From: Melieria omissa
Lineage: Eukaryota; Arthropoda; Insecta; Diptera; Ulidiidae
Assembly: GCA_963971225.1 (NCBI GenBank)
Contig: OZ020268.1
Span: 114,420,830-114,484,829, forward strand
Length of the DNA stretch: 64,000 nucleotides
Direction of reading: 5' to 3'
Shown here: positions 1 through 12,233 of the stretch, piece after piece
Layout: every line of letters begins with the position of its first letter
Position numbering within the stretch: position 1 is the stretch's first letter
Notes under the pieces: generated by a model
The model's input: only the letters and a program-made list of their open reading frames with translations
The model's database searches: none
What the model was told of the DNA's origin: nothing
Position numbers and translations under genes: made by a program

Positions 1-1256
1 AGGTGCAAGTCGTTGGCACCTTGTGGTGTCGCTTGCGAGCTCTGCGGTCCCGACTCGGGTGTGGTGACTGCGGAGGTTTGTGCCTGTGGTGAGGGCACTA
101 CATCGGGCTGATTCTCTGAATATGCACCGGTGGCATCAGCCGAGGGGTGTCTGGGATCTGGGTAGGCTGCAGGTGGAAGACCGCCCAGCGGGAAATCGCC
201 GCGATCGTATGGCTCCGGTGGTCCGTACTCGGCCGATAGCGCGTTGCCGCCAATCTGTGGCACACCGTATTCAGCGCCAGGCAGGCCGGGGCCGCACTTG
301 GGCTCAGGGCAGTTGTAGCGACACACCTGTATCACGCACTGGAAGTGCACGTTCATCGAGTCGGGGAATTTGAATGCCTGGAAGTATGCAAAGCTAACCA
401 CCGACGCCGAAGGCCCAAAGTTCTTGATCTTCTGGAATTTACTCATGATCTTCGGGCGCACAACGCAGCCATTTTGGTCCACAAGCTGTATGGGCGCGCG
501 CTTGCCGTCGTGCGCCACGCAGTTGCGCACCAGCATGTCGAACTTGTTCTCGTCGTCCTTGATGGCCAGCACCATTGTCATCGTCTGGCCGATCTTCACT
601 ATGCCGGACACCTCAGATGCCCACGGGCCCTTGCCCACCTGTATCTGCATCCAGCACTGCAAGTTGTCGCCCAGGAAGTTGGCGGTCACCGCATGCAACA
701 TGTCCACTTGGAACGGACGGAATGTGACGGCCTTCTCGTAGAAGTCGTACCACGTGCAGCGTAGTTTGCGCGCTTGATCCCACACCTCCTGCACGTAAGG
801 GTCGTACTGAATGATGATCGTGTTCTCCACATAGCTGCCCGACGGAGTGGGTGCGCCATAGCCGGCCGCATTGTGATTGGCCGAGCTAGACATGCCGCAG
901 CTGTTGAGGAAGATCTCAAAGGTGGCGCTCAGGTGTCCAGTGCCCGGCTTAAGGTGCACACAGTGGGGATCGCTGTAGAAGCCCTTTGAGAAGATCATGC
1001 CGTAGAAGGGCCGATCGAATTCGATGTTGACGCGCATGTGCGTCTTCTCGCACTGCACCTGCAGATGTTTGATCTGCGGGCTGTCGTTGGTCGTCGCCAA
1101 GGGCCAAGCATCATCGCTGATTTCGTTGGACACGCCTGCCGGCAGAGAGCCTTGAGGAGCACCGTAAACGGGCGACGGCGCTGGCGGACCGTACACCGAT
1201 CTGTGTTCAAGTGGCAATGAGGCAGAGTCGACATGTGGTCCTTCACAATGGACGTC
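1..1256 (-). CDS. ZP-domain apical extracellular matrix protein, large exon (partial; runs off the window)
   Basis: This minus-strand exon is open from an AG acceptor at 1258-1257 down to base 1, about 418 codons, and continues past the window edge. After a short Pro/Tyr-rich stretch it carries a zona pellucida domain. Recognisable pieces are an N-terminal half with CEKTHMRVNIEF, FYGMIFSKGFYSDPHC and FEIFLNSCGM, and a C-terminal half with LRCTWYDFYEKAVTFRPF, LQCWMQIQVG, VRNCVAHDG, DQNGCVVRPK and FQCVIQVCRYNCPEPKC. A low-complexity Pro/Ser/Thr region follows. ZP proteins polymerise in the apical matrix of cuticle-secreting epithelia. Any furin site, transmembrane helix and tail would lie outside the window. 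The sequence looks like the miniature/dusky/dusky-like group, but I cannot choose a member. The exon lacks a start codon; codon phase 0 at its acceptor fits the signal-peptide exon at 7028-7090. Confidence 0.88.
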
Positions 1257-2319
1257 CTGTAATGAAGAAACCACATTTAATAAGAGATTAAATAATGATT
1301 TTAAAGTATTAATTCTGACACATTTTCACATTTTCGCGCATTTGTTTAGGGTTTTGCAATGTTTCCTAAAAATAACGAAGCTTACGGTCCGATTTGCGAA
1401 ATGCTTTTATTACTAAATGCGTTTATTTTTTATTTTGCCGCAAGTTATGTAAATGGCCATAAATGAAACGTAAGAGACCAAGTCAAAGAGCGTTAAAAGT
1501 GTTTACTTAATTTAAAAATAAACACAAAATAAAACACGCCGACGCCGTCGCCAACGCGCTTTGTCAAAACGGCCGGTTGTGCAAGCCACGACCAAGCGAA
1601 GAAAATTGCTACCACACGAAAGACGGCAGTTATACCATAATCCCTTCATAATTTTGATACAGTTCGTTGCCGAATATTTTGAAATTACTCGTACCGACGC
1701 TACGTCAACCAATGAAATAAGCCAACAACAAACATCGGAGAAAAAAGCAGCACACGCAAAATTAAGCCACCAACAGCAGAGAAACAAAAATAACTGCAGT
1801 TACAGTCGTGTTGCATAACACAACAACTCGAAAAGTCTTCAACTTAAGTTCAGTAAAAAAAATGAGAAAAGCAAAAAATCGAGAACAACAACAACAAAAG
1901 CAGCAAGTACGAAAGGTTTCGTTGGCAATATGCCACATTACTCGGCCCACTGTTCCCAGTTCTGCGACATTTATGAAGCAGAGGCACAACGAGTACGTTG
2001 TCGTGTACCCAACGGCTCAGTCAGTCAGCCAGCCAGCCACCATCCCATCCATACCCATAAATAATGCGACTTAAACGTTGCGCATTATTCAACGCTTTCT
2101 TTTTCTTTCTGCGCGCGTTGTGCCCGCCGGCGCTGTTGCCAGCGCTCGTAGCTTCCAACTGCCATTACAGCTTCATGCCTCCCAGATACAACGTGTCTGC
2201 TGCGTTTGCGCCCAGCTGTGTGTTTGTTGTTTTTACTTTTGTGTTGAGCTTGTTTTTTTGACAATCGGTTGGTAAATTTTAATGGATCGCCATGAAGCGG
2301 ATGTTGGTCTGTTGTATAT

Positions 2320-2390
2320 TGTGTTGAGTATGTATGTATGTAGGTATGTATGTATGCGTATGACGTTGTATCTGATGTATGTATGGTGGC
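2320..2390. repeat. TATG/GTAT microsatellite
   Basis: Imperfect tandem copies of TATG/TATGTATG run through this stretch (for example gtatgtatgtaggtatgtatgtatgcg). Similar tetranucleotide runs occur near 5785-5860, 10576-10600, 17085-17105 and 63720-63775. Confidence 0.8.
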
Positions 2391-2884
2391 ATGCTCGAGC
2401 GCAGAATGGGAATTTAGATGGGCAGGCAGATAGGTAGAGAGGAGGTAGGAATGTTAAAATCGAAAGTTGTGCAAAGACGAAAAGACCAGACGAACAAACG
2501 CCACCGAGGAGAGTGGGGTGGAAATTGCAAATAAATTTGAAGTGAAATGAAATGAAAAGATCAGATGTGCTGGGGGCACCAGGGGCTGTTGTTGTGTTAT
2601 GTTGGGTTGTCGTTTGAAAGTGAAACTGATGGAATTATGTATACACATGATGGGGAGTGATGGGCTTGTTAAAAATTTCCTGAATATTTTTTGAGTTGCG
2701 CTAAAAATTGATGAGTGCCAAACTATTTACATATTTAAATTCACATTTTTCACTTACATACTTATATATTTAACTTATTTTAAAGATAGTTTGATAGTTA
2801 TGCTGTGTAAAGTTCATGCATATATGTATGTATATGTAAAAACTTTAACCTTCAGAGAACGAACCACACAAAGTAACGTTCTTT

Positions 2885-3209
2885 ATTCAACGACTTCTAC
2901 CGCAGTTGTGATGATGCGAGTGAGGAGGAGAGCGTCGAGCACCTGATGTGCCACTGCCCAGCGCTAGCAAGGAGACGACTCCGGGTGCTGGGTGCGCCGT
3001 TCTTCAGCAGCTTGGCCGACCTTACAGGACCCAGCATCGGCCGCATCGCCCGATTCATTGTGGAATCGGGATGGCTCCTGCCTAACACCCGGGGGGTGTG
3101 TAAGCTTGAAGGGCAACCACGTCCTTCACGTGGTACCACAACGGGCCGCAATATGGCCTACGTGAACTCTTAAGCTGCCACCCTAACCTAACCTAACCTA
3201 ACCTAACCT
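2885..3209 (+). mobile_element. 5'-truncated non-LTR retrotransposon 3' end with (CCTAA)n tail
   Basis: A fragment of LINE ORF2 C-terminus is readable in one frame from about 2889 to the stop at 3171-3173. It has the terminal Cys/His motif (SCDD...EEESVEHLMCHCPAL) typical of R1/jockey-group ORF2 C-termini, followed by a short 3' UTR and tandem CCTAA units. The insertion is bracketed by a perfect duplication AACGTTCTTT at 2875-2884 and 3210-3219. This shows target-primed insertion of a 5'-truncated copy of about 325 bp. The clade is not certain. Confidence 0.8.
2889..3173 (+). pseudogene. Truncated LINE ORF2 C-terminal remnant
   Basis: About 94 codons remain of the reverse-transcriptase polyprotein's C-terminal tail, including the CCHC-like motif. 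The endonuclease and reverse transcriptase are absent because of 5' truncation, so this is not a functional gene. An internal ATG at 2946 gives a 75-codon open frame that is only part of this remnant. Confidence 0.7.
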
Positions 3210-3689
3210 AACGTTCTTTGCTTTAAAGTAATGTTAAAGGATCAGGCAAAGGCTTTGGAACTATATTTGAGATCTGTTAAAAATTATGACTTTTCAAATT
3301 CCGTGGGCTGCGTACATTAGATTTTTGTCTTTTTTACGTTGGTAAACGTTGGTAACTATAAAGGCCCTAAATAATTGAGTTCGAATTGTCCAATCCTCCA
3401 CAAATTTTTCTTGATAGAAAGACTCGACTAACTACCGATCAAGGTGTGTGATCCACACTTCTAAAGATATGAAAATGATAACTATTTCTCTTGTGACGCC
3501 CTCTGGTTGAACGCCCGTCATATTTTTGCTATAAAGAGTGGTAAATCCATACACCTTGAAATTTCGAAACCAAATATAGTGTATGGCCCATTTCAAAATA
3601 AATCATGAGAGACTTATAAATTTGAAGAAGACTCGTTCAAACATATTCAAATACGACGGAGACAATTTTAGTTGCTACAATAGGTACAA

Positions 3690-4450
3690 TAGGTAGGTGT
3701 GATCAATCTCATGTAGTCTACACAAAGTCACTTGGCGTAACTAGCGAAGGTGGGTGAGGCCTTCCCAGAAAGCCTATGATTGATTTGATGAAACACATAA
3801 TTACTTTATAACAATTTGGATTTTAAAAATTATATTTAGTTAATTTGCCCACTATGGGCGTGACAACAGAGAGTGGGTAATGCCGTATAGCTTATGCTAC
3901 CTTATTCAAATGCTAAATCGCTTATTACTCATATCGTCTAACAAAAGTATACCATATTTCTATCATTATGATGGGCGTAGAAGGGAGGCGCGTCAGGTGG
4001 ACGTGGAGAACATTTTGTAAAATATGAAACACGGAATCATTATACATCAACATTGAATTACAGACATGTACTGTAGCTTTGTCTTGTTAGTTTAGTGAGC
4101 CCGAAACTGGGCGTTTCCGATATATTTGCTACAATGACACACTGAGTTGTTTGATACCTATATTGCTATGACAAATATACCAATGCTGATTTGTCATTAT
4201 AATGGGTGTAGCGGAAAGGGGTATTTGATATCAATATTGATATACAGACATGTAGTGTAGCTTCATTTTATTAGTTTAGTGGGCGTGGTCAATTCTATAA
4301 TAGCCTATATGTGCCTCAATGATACCCTGAATCGTTTGATGTCCATATTGCCTTAAAAAAGCATACCATAGTTGAGTTTTGTTACCATAGTGGGCGTAAG
4401 AGGTGGGCGTGGTCAATCTCATATAGCCTATGTACCATTCCCCTATATAA
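3690..4450. repeat. Diverged tandem-like repeat, about 187-bp spacing
   Basis: Related phrases recur. 'cagacatgta(c/g)tgtagctt' followed by 'ttagtttagtg(a/g)gc' appears at about 4061-4105 and 4247-4290. 'gggcgtggtcaat' appears near 4270 and 4405, with a relative 'ggtgtgatcaatctcat' at 3695. 'atagcctat' appears near 4303 and 4423. The copies are too diverged to delimit units exactly. No coding content is seen. Confidence 0.5.
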
Positions 4451-6492
4451 AAAATCGTTTGCTGCTTATTTTATATAAATCAGTTCAGTGGTTTTTCCCT
4501 GATTGTGGCTCAAAAAGGCAACGTCACATTTGTTTTATATAATTTGTTTATATATAATAGTATAGATTAACTATTAGCCATTTTTCATATTTCGTTTATT
4601 TTTGACAGATATAAAAGTTGGAAAAAATTCGTTATAATTATAAGGAGAAGTTCCTTATAGGAAGATTCGACTTTATCTAACAGCGCAACAGCAACAGCGA
4701 GAGGATCTATAATATTTGGCTGGTCTCGAAAGTCGGTTTTGATACTTTTACATAGACAACTAGAGGATTGCATATTACCTGAGAGAAATCTCCAAAAGAT
4801 AACTATATGTTTTCTATATTTTGTTATTGGCCAGAGGAGGCCTGAAGGTCACCTCAATCAAACTCTTGGTCAAACGGCATAACCACCAAACTACGGCGAC
4901 TGAAAGATCTAACTTAATAATTCAACCGAATAGTATCTCATTTTGCGAAACGTTACATTTTGCTACATTACATTAGTAGGAATTTGATAAAAATTAACAT
5001 GTATGATTTTTTGAATCAAAAAAGTTAACAATTTTTACATTTGCAAAGCGTAAATTAACCAGCGTACATGCAGTAAGTTCTGATATCTAATTTTCAAAGG
5101 TAGCAAAAGAATTTTGTGAATGAACACAGTAACAGAAAACTAAAATCAATTTAACAGACAATTCACTCGTTTCCCTCAATAGGTTCACAACTCAAGAAAC
5201 TTCACAGCGGAGAAAAACGCTTTTGAAGTTTTCAAAATGACGAAATAAATATGAAATATGACGACGAAATAACAAAACTTGCTCTTCGCATGAGAAGAGT
5301 TTAAAAGATACCCTTATAATTTTTCTATAATTACCTACGTATTTTAGTATATTTTACTAAAATAATTTTTTGTTAGTTATAACACTATTCAAGAAAACGA
5401 GCGAATTGTTTGGTAACTAAATTTTTAAACAAATGTATACTTATTAGCAGAGTAACTAATTGAAATTGTATCACGACATTATCCGAACTTGCTCAATTGG
5501 AAAACAATTTATGAAATTGTTGTAGTCGAAAATCGTCCACCACTAACAAATCATTCATTTCTACTTGCACGATATTCACTTCATAATGTTCCATACAATT
5601 TGCCCGTAATAAGCGTGTTGTGTGTGCCGTAGCGCGCCGCAGAAGAAAGTCAAAACTGGTACAAATCAGAGCATAACTGCATTTTTGCCATTCGAGTGTG
5701 GCTGCCGCTGCAACACTTCAGAAGCGCCACTGCTGCAAGCGGCGGGCAACGCAATCCAATAAGCAATGTACACAACTACAGATGCATACATACATACATA
5801 TGCACATTTGTAAAACCCAATATACATATGTATGTATTTATATATCTATAAGTATGTAAACATGTTTGTGTAAGTCGCAATGGCCGGCAGTTGTCTTAAA
5901 TTGTTGACAATTAACAGGTATGCAAGTTGACACATTGCAATTGTTAATTTATTAGTCTACAAGGCTCCAACACTTTCGAGCAGTTTTTGTATCAACCTCA
6001 AAATTCCTACATCCGCAGCATAGCTGAAAACCGCTGTAATTTTTCTTTAAATCGGAAATGATTTATTTTCAAACTCACGCAGCGTTGCACGCTGCAGTCG
6101 CTGCGCTGCTGGAATTGCCGCTGCCGCCTAAATGCGCGCACCAATGCAGCGACTGGCGTGCGAGTGCGTACGAGCGAGTGTGCAGCGCGCTAACGGTCCG
6201 CAAAGCAGATCAACCAGAGCCACAACGTCAGCACTTGCTGCATTCGGCCGAAGCCACCATCGTCTCAGTCACGGAACTTGGCGCTCATATGTATGACGCC
6301 GCTTCGCCGCTCCCCTCACGTTCGCCATGACTTTGACCACTGACTTTGATTCGTAAGCAGGAGCAGCGGCAAATGTGTGTTTGTGGTGCTGCAAATGCCG
6401 TTTCCACTGTGCCGCTGTGCCGCATCTTCCTCCACTTTACTGAGCCGACTGCTGACTGCTCACCGCACAGTCGGCGCTTGCTGTACCGCACT

Positions 6493-6719
6493 TTAACACT
6501 AGAATGCCCGAGGGAGTCATTTTGACTCCATTGAGGTCTTTTATTTTTTAAATTATTCAAAACACTATACGTACCAGAATTACACTGTAATTTAATTTCA
6601 ACAGCAAAAGCCACTGACAATAACTGTACAGTAGTTATGAATTCAAACAAGGCAATTATTAACACTAGAATGCCCGAAAATCTGACATACCTAAAATGCC
6701 TCGGGCATTCTAGCGTTAA
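6493..6719. mobile_element. piggyBac-like MITE, TTAA-flanked (family A)
   Basis: TTAA at 6493-6496 is followed by CACTAGAATGCCCGAG. The right end is CTCGGGCATTCTAGCG followed by TTAA at 6716-6719, giving 16-bp inverted termini with one mismatch. A subterminal mini-palindrome GGAGTCATTTTGACTCC lies just inside the left end. A second copy of the left terminus begins with TTAA at 6659, so the last 61 bp alone also form a TTAA-bounded inverted pair. There is no transposase. TTAA target duplication is the hallmark of the piggyBac superfamily. Confidence 0.75.
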
Positions 6720-7027
6720 CCGAAGCTATGCACATTCAAATCGACGCTATTAATAAGTCTTATATTGATTTGCATCTGACTTGCACGCAGCCAATGGCAA
6801 CGTCTCAAAACTGCTACTCGTTGTGCAAAGTTATGCTCTTTAACCCATATAACACCCGCGGCTGCTCGTGCAAAAACCCCCGAACAGCGGCACTTTGTGT
6901 CAGTCTATCAAGTGGCACAGAAATAACTGCGCTATCATCGATTTGTCATCGTCTCTTTTGCAACACTTCTGTTTTGATTTTTTCAAGTTATTTGATGTGC
7001 GATGGTCGGTTTGTTGTTTCTACTCAC

Positions 7028-7090
7028 CTTTGAAATGAACACTAGACAGAGTACGGTCGTGAGCACGTACGGCCGCAGTTGTCGCCCCAT
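7028..7090 (-). CDS. Signal-peptide exon, probably first coding exon of the ZP-domain gene
   Basis: On the minus strand an ATG at 7090-7088 opens 21 codons (MGRQLRPYVLTTVLCLVFIS plus K). They form a basic N-terminus followed by a hydrophobic core, which is a classic secretory signal. The frame ends exactly at AAG|GTGAGT, a strong donor at 7027-7022. Upstream on the same strand is a plausible acceptor (TTTTAAATTTTAG, near 7131-7143), so this exon probably also carries some 5' UTR. The donor is phase 0, matching the phase-0 acceptor of the ZP exon at 1256, which lacks a start and signal peptide of its own. The join is inferred from strand, phase and need. An intervening exon within the 5.8-kb intron cannot be excluded. 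Confidence 0.62.
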
Positions 7091-8189
7091 TTCTGTGCGT
7101 GTTTGTGTGTGTGTCTGGCCAACTTAAAGATATCACCTAAAATTTAAAAATCCTTTTTGGAAAATGTCATAAACGCCGTGTTTAGGCGGACCGAAACCGC
7201 GTTGATTGTTGATATCTGCAATGAATAAATAAAATACTCTTGTTAAACATTTTTTGGAAATCGATTTTTTCAAAATTTCATTTACATGCATATGTAAATA
7301 AATTGTTGTTATTATATTTAAACACAATAAAATAATAAATTAATAACTCTCAGCGACCCTATCAGCAGGAAATGGCAACTTTTTGGAAGTATACAAATAT
7401 TTTCCTTTAAAGAAACTCCCACCCGATGCCCAAAATCGACATTTCAGGTGTTATCCATTCGAATACAAATTCAACAGCACAATTTGGATGGTTGCCACGT
7501 ATTCGAGTTGTTTTTATACATACATCCGTATGTATATCTACATTAGGCATTGCAATTCCGGACATTTTTCAGTCCCTAAAATCCCGAAATTAGAGAGTTT
7601 CAGAAAAACTATTTCTTATCTGGGACTTTGATAAAAGAAATTTACCATCTTTGCAATGGAGTGGATAGAGGACGTCTTTTGCAAACGGCTTATAATTATT
7701 TACTAAGCATTCAACAAACAAGTGTTGAATCTGAAAGATGTTAATTGGCAATATATTCGCTTTAGATTAGAGGACAAAACACTTAATTAATGCCTTAGTA
7801 TTTTTAAAATCTCAGTTTTCATTAATCTTACTTTTTTTTGATCGAAATTGAATTAAAACTAAAAGTACAAACAAATGAACTACCTTTCAAACAATTTCTC
7901 GATATACATTTTTAGCGACAAATTTTCGAAATAATTTCGATAATGCTTGAATTTTTTGCCTTGAAGATTTTGAATATTTTCAAGTCAAATTAAATATTTT
8001 TTTATCAAACGAAAAATTGTGATTTCGTAAACGTGTGCGCATTTCAAACCGAGTTTACGTGTACTTATAATCGTTATTTGATTCGAATAATGGACGGGCC
8101 ATGCGACAGTACTGTAAAATATGCGTTTTATTTCAATTTTCAGAAACAAAATAAGTTTTCGTAATAGTATCCAAAATGCTATTGAGAAC

Positions 8190-8425
8190 AAGAAAAATGA
8201 CGATGTCGAAAAGATATCGAAATTTTCAAAATTTTCGACATCGTCACGATATTTTGAATAAGATAATTTCAATATCGCAACGATATAGAGATTTTCGAAA
8301 TTTTCGACATCGTTACGATAGTGTAATTTTTCTCGTTCTCGATATCATTTTAGACACTTAAGCAATACTCGAAAACGAGAAAAATTCTCGCTGTAACGAT
8401 ATCGTTTCTATATTGTTTCGATGTT
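8190..8425. repeat. Cluster of inverted CGATATCG/CGACATCG repeats
   Basis: GACGATGTCGAAAA at 8199-8212 pairs perfectly with TTTTCGACATCGTC at 8232-8245. A further copy, TTTTCGACATCGTTACGATA, lies at about 8300-8320, and GAGAAAAATTCTCG with CGATATCG follows at about 8377-8405. The whole can fold extensively. It may be the inner part of a decayed terminal-inverted-repeat element, but no target duplication could be assigned. Confidence 0.5.
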
Positions 8426-10921
8426 GTATGGTTTGCTGGGTATTTTTTTATATACACATATATTTCGCTCAATTAATTTCAATATTAAAAATATTAATTT
8501 TTGGATTTTCAATCAACTTAAGTGAAATTTATAAACTAACTTTAAACATATAGAAATTACATCTGTATTTTGTATTATAGCACAAATATAGTATTTCTGC
8601 CTTAAACCTCTCATATTTTTTGGACATAGTTAGAAATAGAAATTGGCACAGTAAAATTTATTCCAAAAAAAAAACATACAAGATTACAATAACAAAACAA
8701 TTACACAAATATTTGTTCATATAAATAAATATGAACATTAATAGAACTAAAAAAGTTTATTTTCGGTAAAAAAATTGTTTTACTATAACTTGCTTTCTTT
8801 ACAATTAAACAAAAAACAATGAAAATATTAAAGAAACATTTTCTTTACAATGATCACAAACAAAACGATAGGTTTAATTAGAGTGAAAAAAACTCGAAAG
8901 TGAATGTTTGCAATGCTACAGATGTGTTAGGTTTTAGTGGACAACATACACTGATAGATCAAATAACTGATCGAATTTCACTTGAGCAACGAACTTGATC
9001 TCTGCTGCGGCAAATCGAGCTGCCAAAAGTGAGCGCTGCACAATGAACGACAATCAAATTTGAACAGATGGACAGAGCCGCCTGAGAGGCAGTGAGTCGC
9101 GCACGAATAGGAGAAATAACAGCGAAACTGTGAACCACTTTCTATTTTCACTATAACAGTACAAGTCGTCGGCAACCGCGACCGCAACTGCAAACGGCAC
9201 CACACCACTAGCAGCAGCAACTAACAGCTTCTGTGCTTGAAAATGCGCTGGCAGCGGTTGCAAGTGCCCAACGTTAACGTCAGCCAACAAGTGCAAGGAG
9301 AATCAGGCAGCAGCACCGCCAACGCAACGCACTCTTGCGTGCGTCAGTCAGCCCTGACACCAGTCTTTTGTTATTCATTCACCCATTCATTGGTTTATTA
9401 AACACATTCACCGGAAAACTATTTGTCTGAAACTTTGTACTTTGCTCACATTTTTCAGGGTAAAGTGGAATATAATAGTCGGCGCTTACACTTGATGTCA
9501 GAAGACTTTCAGGGCACCGCCACGAAAGTACATGCAAACATTTTGGAAATAATTGCAATCAACCAAACCACACACTTTTTGTCAGCTCAGCTCTGTTCGT
9601 AGTACACTCGAGTTGAAGCCATGCGCATGCGTCGCCTCCATTCATTCACTCATCAATGCCACATGCGGACAAAACAAGACGATACGATACGTATTGAAGC
9701 GCGCTGAACGCGTGCACTGATCACAGCCAACGATGCGCTCGCCGCTAGTTCCAACTTTCGACTAACTGGCCATGCACAGCCAAACGGCAGCGACTACTCC
9801 GACTTCGAGTCCGACTAGAGCCAACTACGTCTACAGCAGCAGCGAACGAGCATCGCTGGAACCGTTGAAGCGTTAGCGCAAGAAGAAGAGGAAGCTGCAA
9901 GCTTGTTTTGGCCAGCACTTGTTGTACATCTTCAGCGCTGCCTTCCCCCTCCATTCAGCAGCCAGACTGCACAGGTGGGCTGCAATGAGAGAAAAGCAAT
10001 GCCAGGCACTTTCCACCCATTGTTGTGTGGAGCCGCAGCCTTTGCTTTGGTGGTACTTGGCGCAGACGAGTCAAGCAACGCAACTTGTTCCAACAACAAC
10101 AGGTACAATTGTCAACAATACACCGAGTGCTGTCAACAACAAAACCATAACGGCCACCACGTTCGTTGATGCTGCTTTCTTCTGTGGCCAGGCGGTGTCA
10201 ATCGAAAGCTGGTGCTATTTGTTTTAGTTGAAAGGAAATTTAATTAGCGCCTCTTTTGGTGGCAACTCAACTCAACTTAACTCAATGACTCTGTCAAAGC
10301 AATCACAACAGCAGCTATAACGAAATTCTCTCAAATGCCCGTTAGCGCTGAATGGAAGGTGCAGCGTGCTTTTCGTTTTGGAATAACTACTGGTTTTCGA
10401 ATGTGTACAGAGTCCGCTGCCGCTGCGCGCTGGTCACTCGCGACATGTGCGCCGGCGCGCGCTTATTGTGTTGCTATTCTAATTTGAGTCCACTTAAAGT
10501 GGAAATTAATAAACCTCATTAGACACCGCGGAACAAACAATAAAGCGGAAAAGTAAAATTGGAGGAAATAAACAAAGGTATGTACATATGTATGTATGTA
10601 TTTTTGTGGGTATCAGTGGCGGTAGGCAATAAAACAATAGAAAAGAAAAGGCAATATAAAACCGCATTTCGCATTTCACTTCCACTCTGAGCTGTTTGTG
10701 TGTGTGTGTTGAAGTCGCATGTTGCACGTCGTAAGTGAAGGCTGATATAAAAAACCTGAAAGGAAGACCAGCACATACACACAACCAGTCATACAGATCG
10801 CCTTCATATGCGCAGACACAGAGCTGCACTTAGGTGCTTAGGCGAAAAATTATGAGTTTAGGAAAGTAAACTGCTTTTGGGTGTACTCAAGAGTGTACTC
10901 AAGTACTCAAGAACTGAGCAG

Positions 10922-11387
10922 TAGAGCTGGAAAAACATCGATGTTTGCCCACATTGATGTTTCGATGTTTTCGGGAAACGAACATCGATGTATCGAACTT
11001 TTTCCAATGGGGGCATTTTTTAATATATTAAAACTTAAAATGTATTTAAAAATTTTAGCAATTCTTTTGTCACTCTATTAAAGAATTTAACAACAACAAA
11101 AAAAGATTATCAAACATGTTAATGAAAATTAATAACAAAATAAACATTTCTGTTCCACCCAGTAGTAAAATCTTATTTGACTATGATCGAAATCCATTCA
11201 CCATGTCCAAATTTGTTTTATAAGCTTTATAAATGTTATCTGCATTTTTGTAGTTTTTTTTTGTAGCTTCTTGCGCTCCTTTTAATAGTAATGGGAAAGT
11301 AGAGAAAAACATCGGAAACGTCGATGTTTGAAATAGATTTGAAAACAATGATGTATCGATGTTACATCGATGTTGGTTCCAGCACTA
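10922..11387. mobile_element. hAT-type MITE with 8-bp target duplication
   Basis: Perfect 8-bp duplications CTGAGCAG at 10914-10921 and 11388-11395 bracket a 466-bp element. It starts TAGAGCTGGAAAAACATCG and its opposite strand starts TAGTGCTGGAACCAACATCG. Several copies of CATCGATG lie just inside both ends. The 8-bp duplication and TAG-type termini are those of hAT elements. The interior is AT-rich with no transposase, so the copy is nonautonomous. Confidence 0.8.
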
Positions 11388-12233
11388 CTGAGCAGAGTTA
11401 TAATCTGTGAGCAACAACTGGGACCACGCTTCGCAAATTCAAGTTCTTTTTCTTCAAAATTGTTCCTTGAATTTTAAAAACGAAGTTTATTGAAATTTGG
11501 TAAGTGCGGTCAGTTTTTTGTATGCAATAAGTTGAAAAGTTAAATAGCAAAAATCAATGAGAATTCCGAAACAGTAAGTTTTAGCTTGAAAGCCGCTAAC
11601 ATTAAAATGAGCCAAACTGGTATGAGCTGAGATGGAAATTGCAGCAAATGTGGCAGCTCAATGAGCAAATGCGAGCGGCAATCCACCAAACCGGAGTTAC
11701 AGTTGTGGCTTCAAAACACACACATACACACACATACACGCGCGTACGTACCTACAATTGCAGACAGTATGTATTTGCTCGTAATGCGAATGTTGCCAAT
11801 ATTCGAGCGGCGCTCTGCGAACATCTTCACTTCAACGCCAACTCGCCACACTCGCCAGCTACTCATAGTACGAACACAACGCTACGCTGACGGAGCAAGT
11901 AAAACAGTTGAGCAAGTGTGCCATTAACCCACTGAAATAGTAAACAGCGTTCAACGGCGAACACACGAGTATTTGTACGATAATGATGGCGACAGCGCCA
12001 AAACCAGTTGCAATGGCAATTGGGCGCCGCTTGTTCATGAAAGTCATCATGAACGCAATAATAATGACTGAAACGGTATTGATAATGTTTGTATTAATGA
12101 TGCTGCCCATTGAATTTGTACTATGAATTGCAGGACGGCTAAAAGGCGCTGACCTTGAGTGACGCAATGTCAAAACGAAGAATAGTTTAAGCGGAGCAGA
12201 AACGATAGTAAAATCTTAGTAAATATGAACATA

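Larger units (their letters stand above)
1257..7027 (-). other. Probable 5.8-kb intron of the ZP-domain gene
   Basis: No convincing coding exon is visible here. The intron holds TATG-type microsatellites (about 2320-2390 and 5780-5860), a 5'-truncated LINE (2885-3209), a diverged repeat with about 187-bp spacing (about 3690-4450), and a TTAA-flanked element (6493-6719). Short open frames around 1500-2275 and 6058-6330 are low-complexity and lack family resemblance. Confidence 0.5.

Noticed and set aside
3181..3210. Telomeric repeat (CCTAA resembles the insect TTAGG motif)
   Set aside because: The run is short, directly follows a LINE 3' end and lies inside a target duplication, so it is the LINE's tail. 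Flies also lack TTAGG telomeres.
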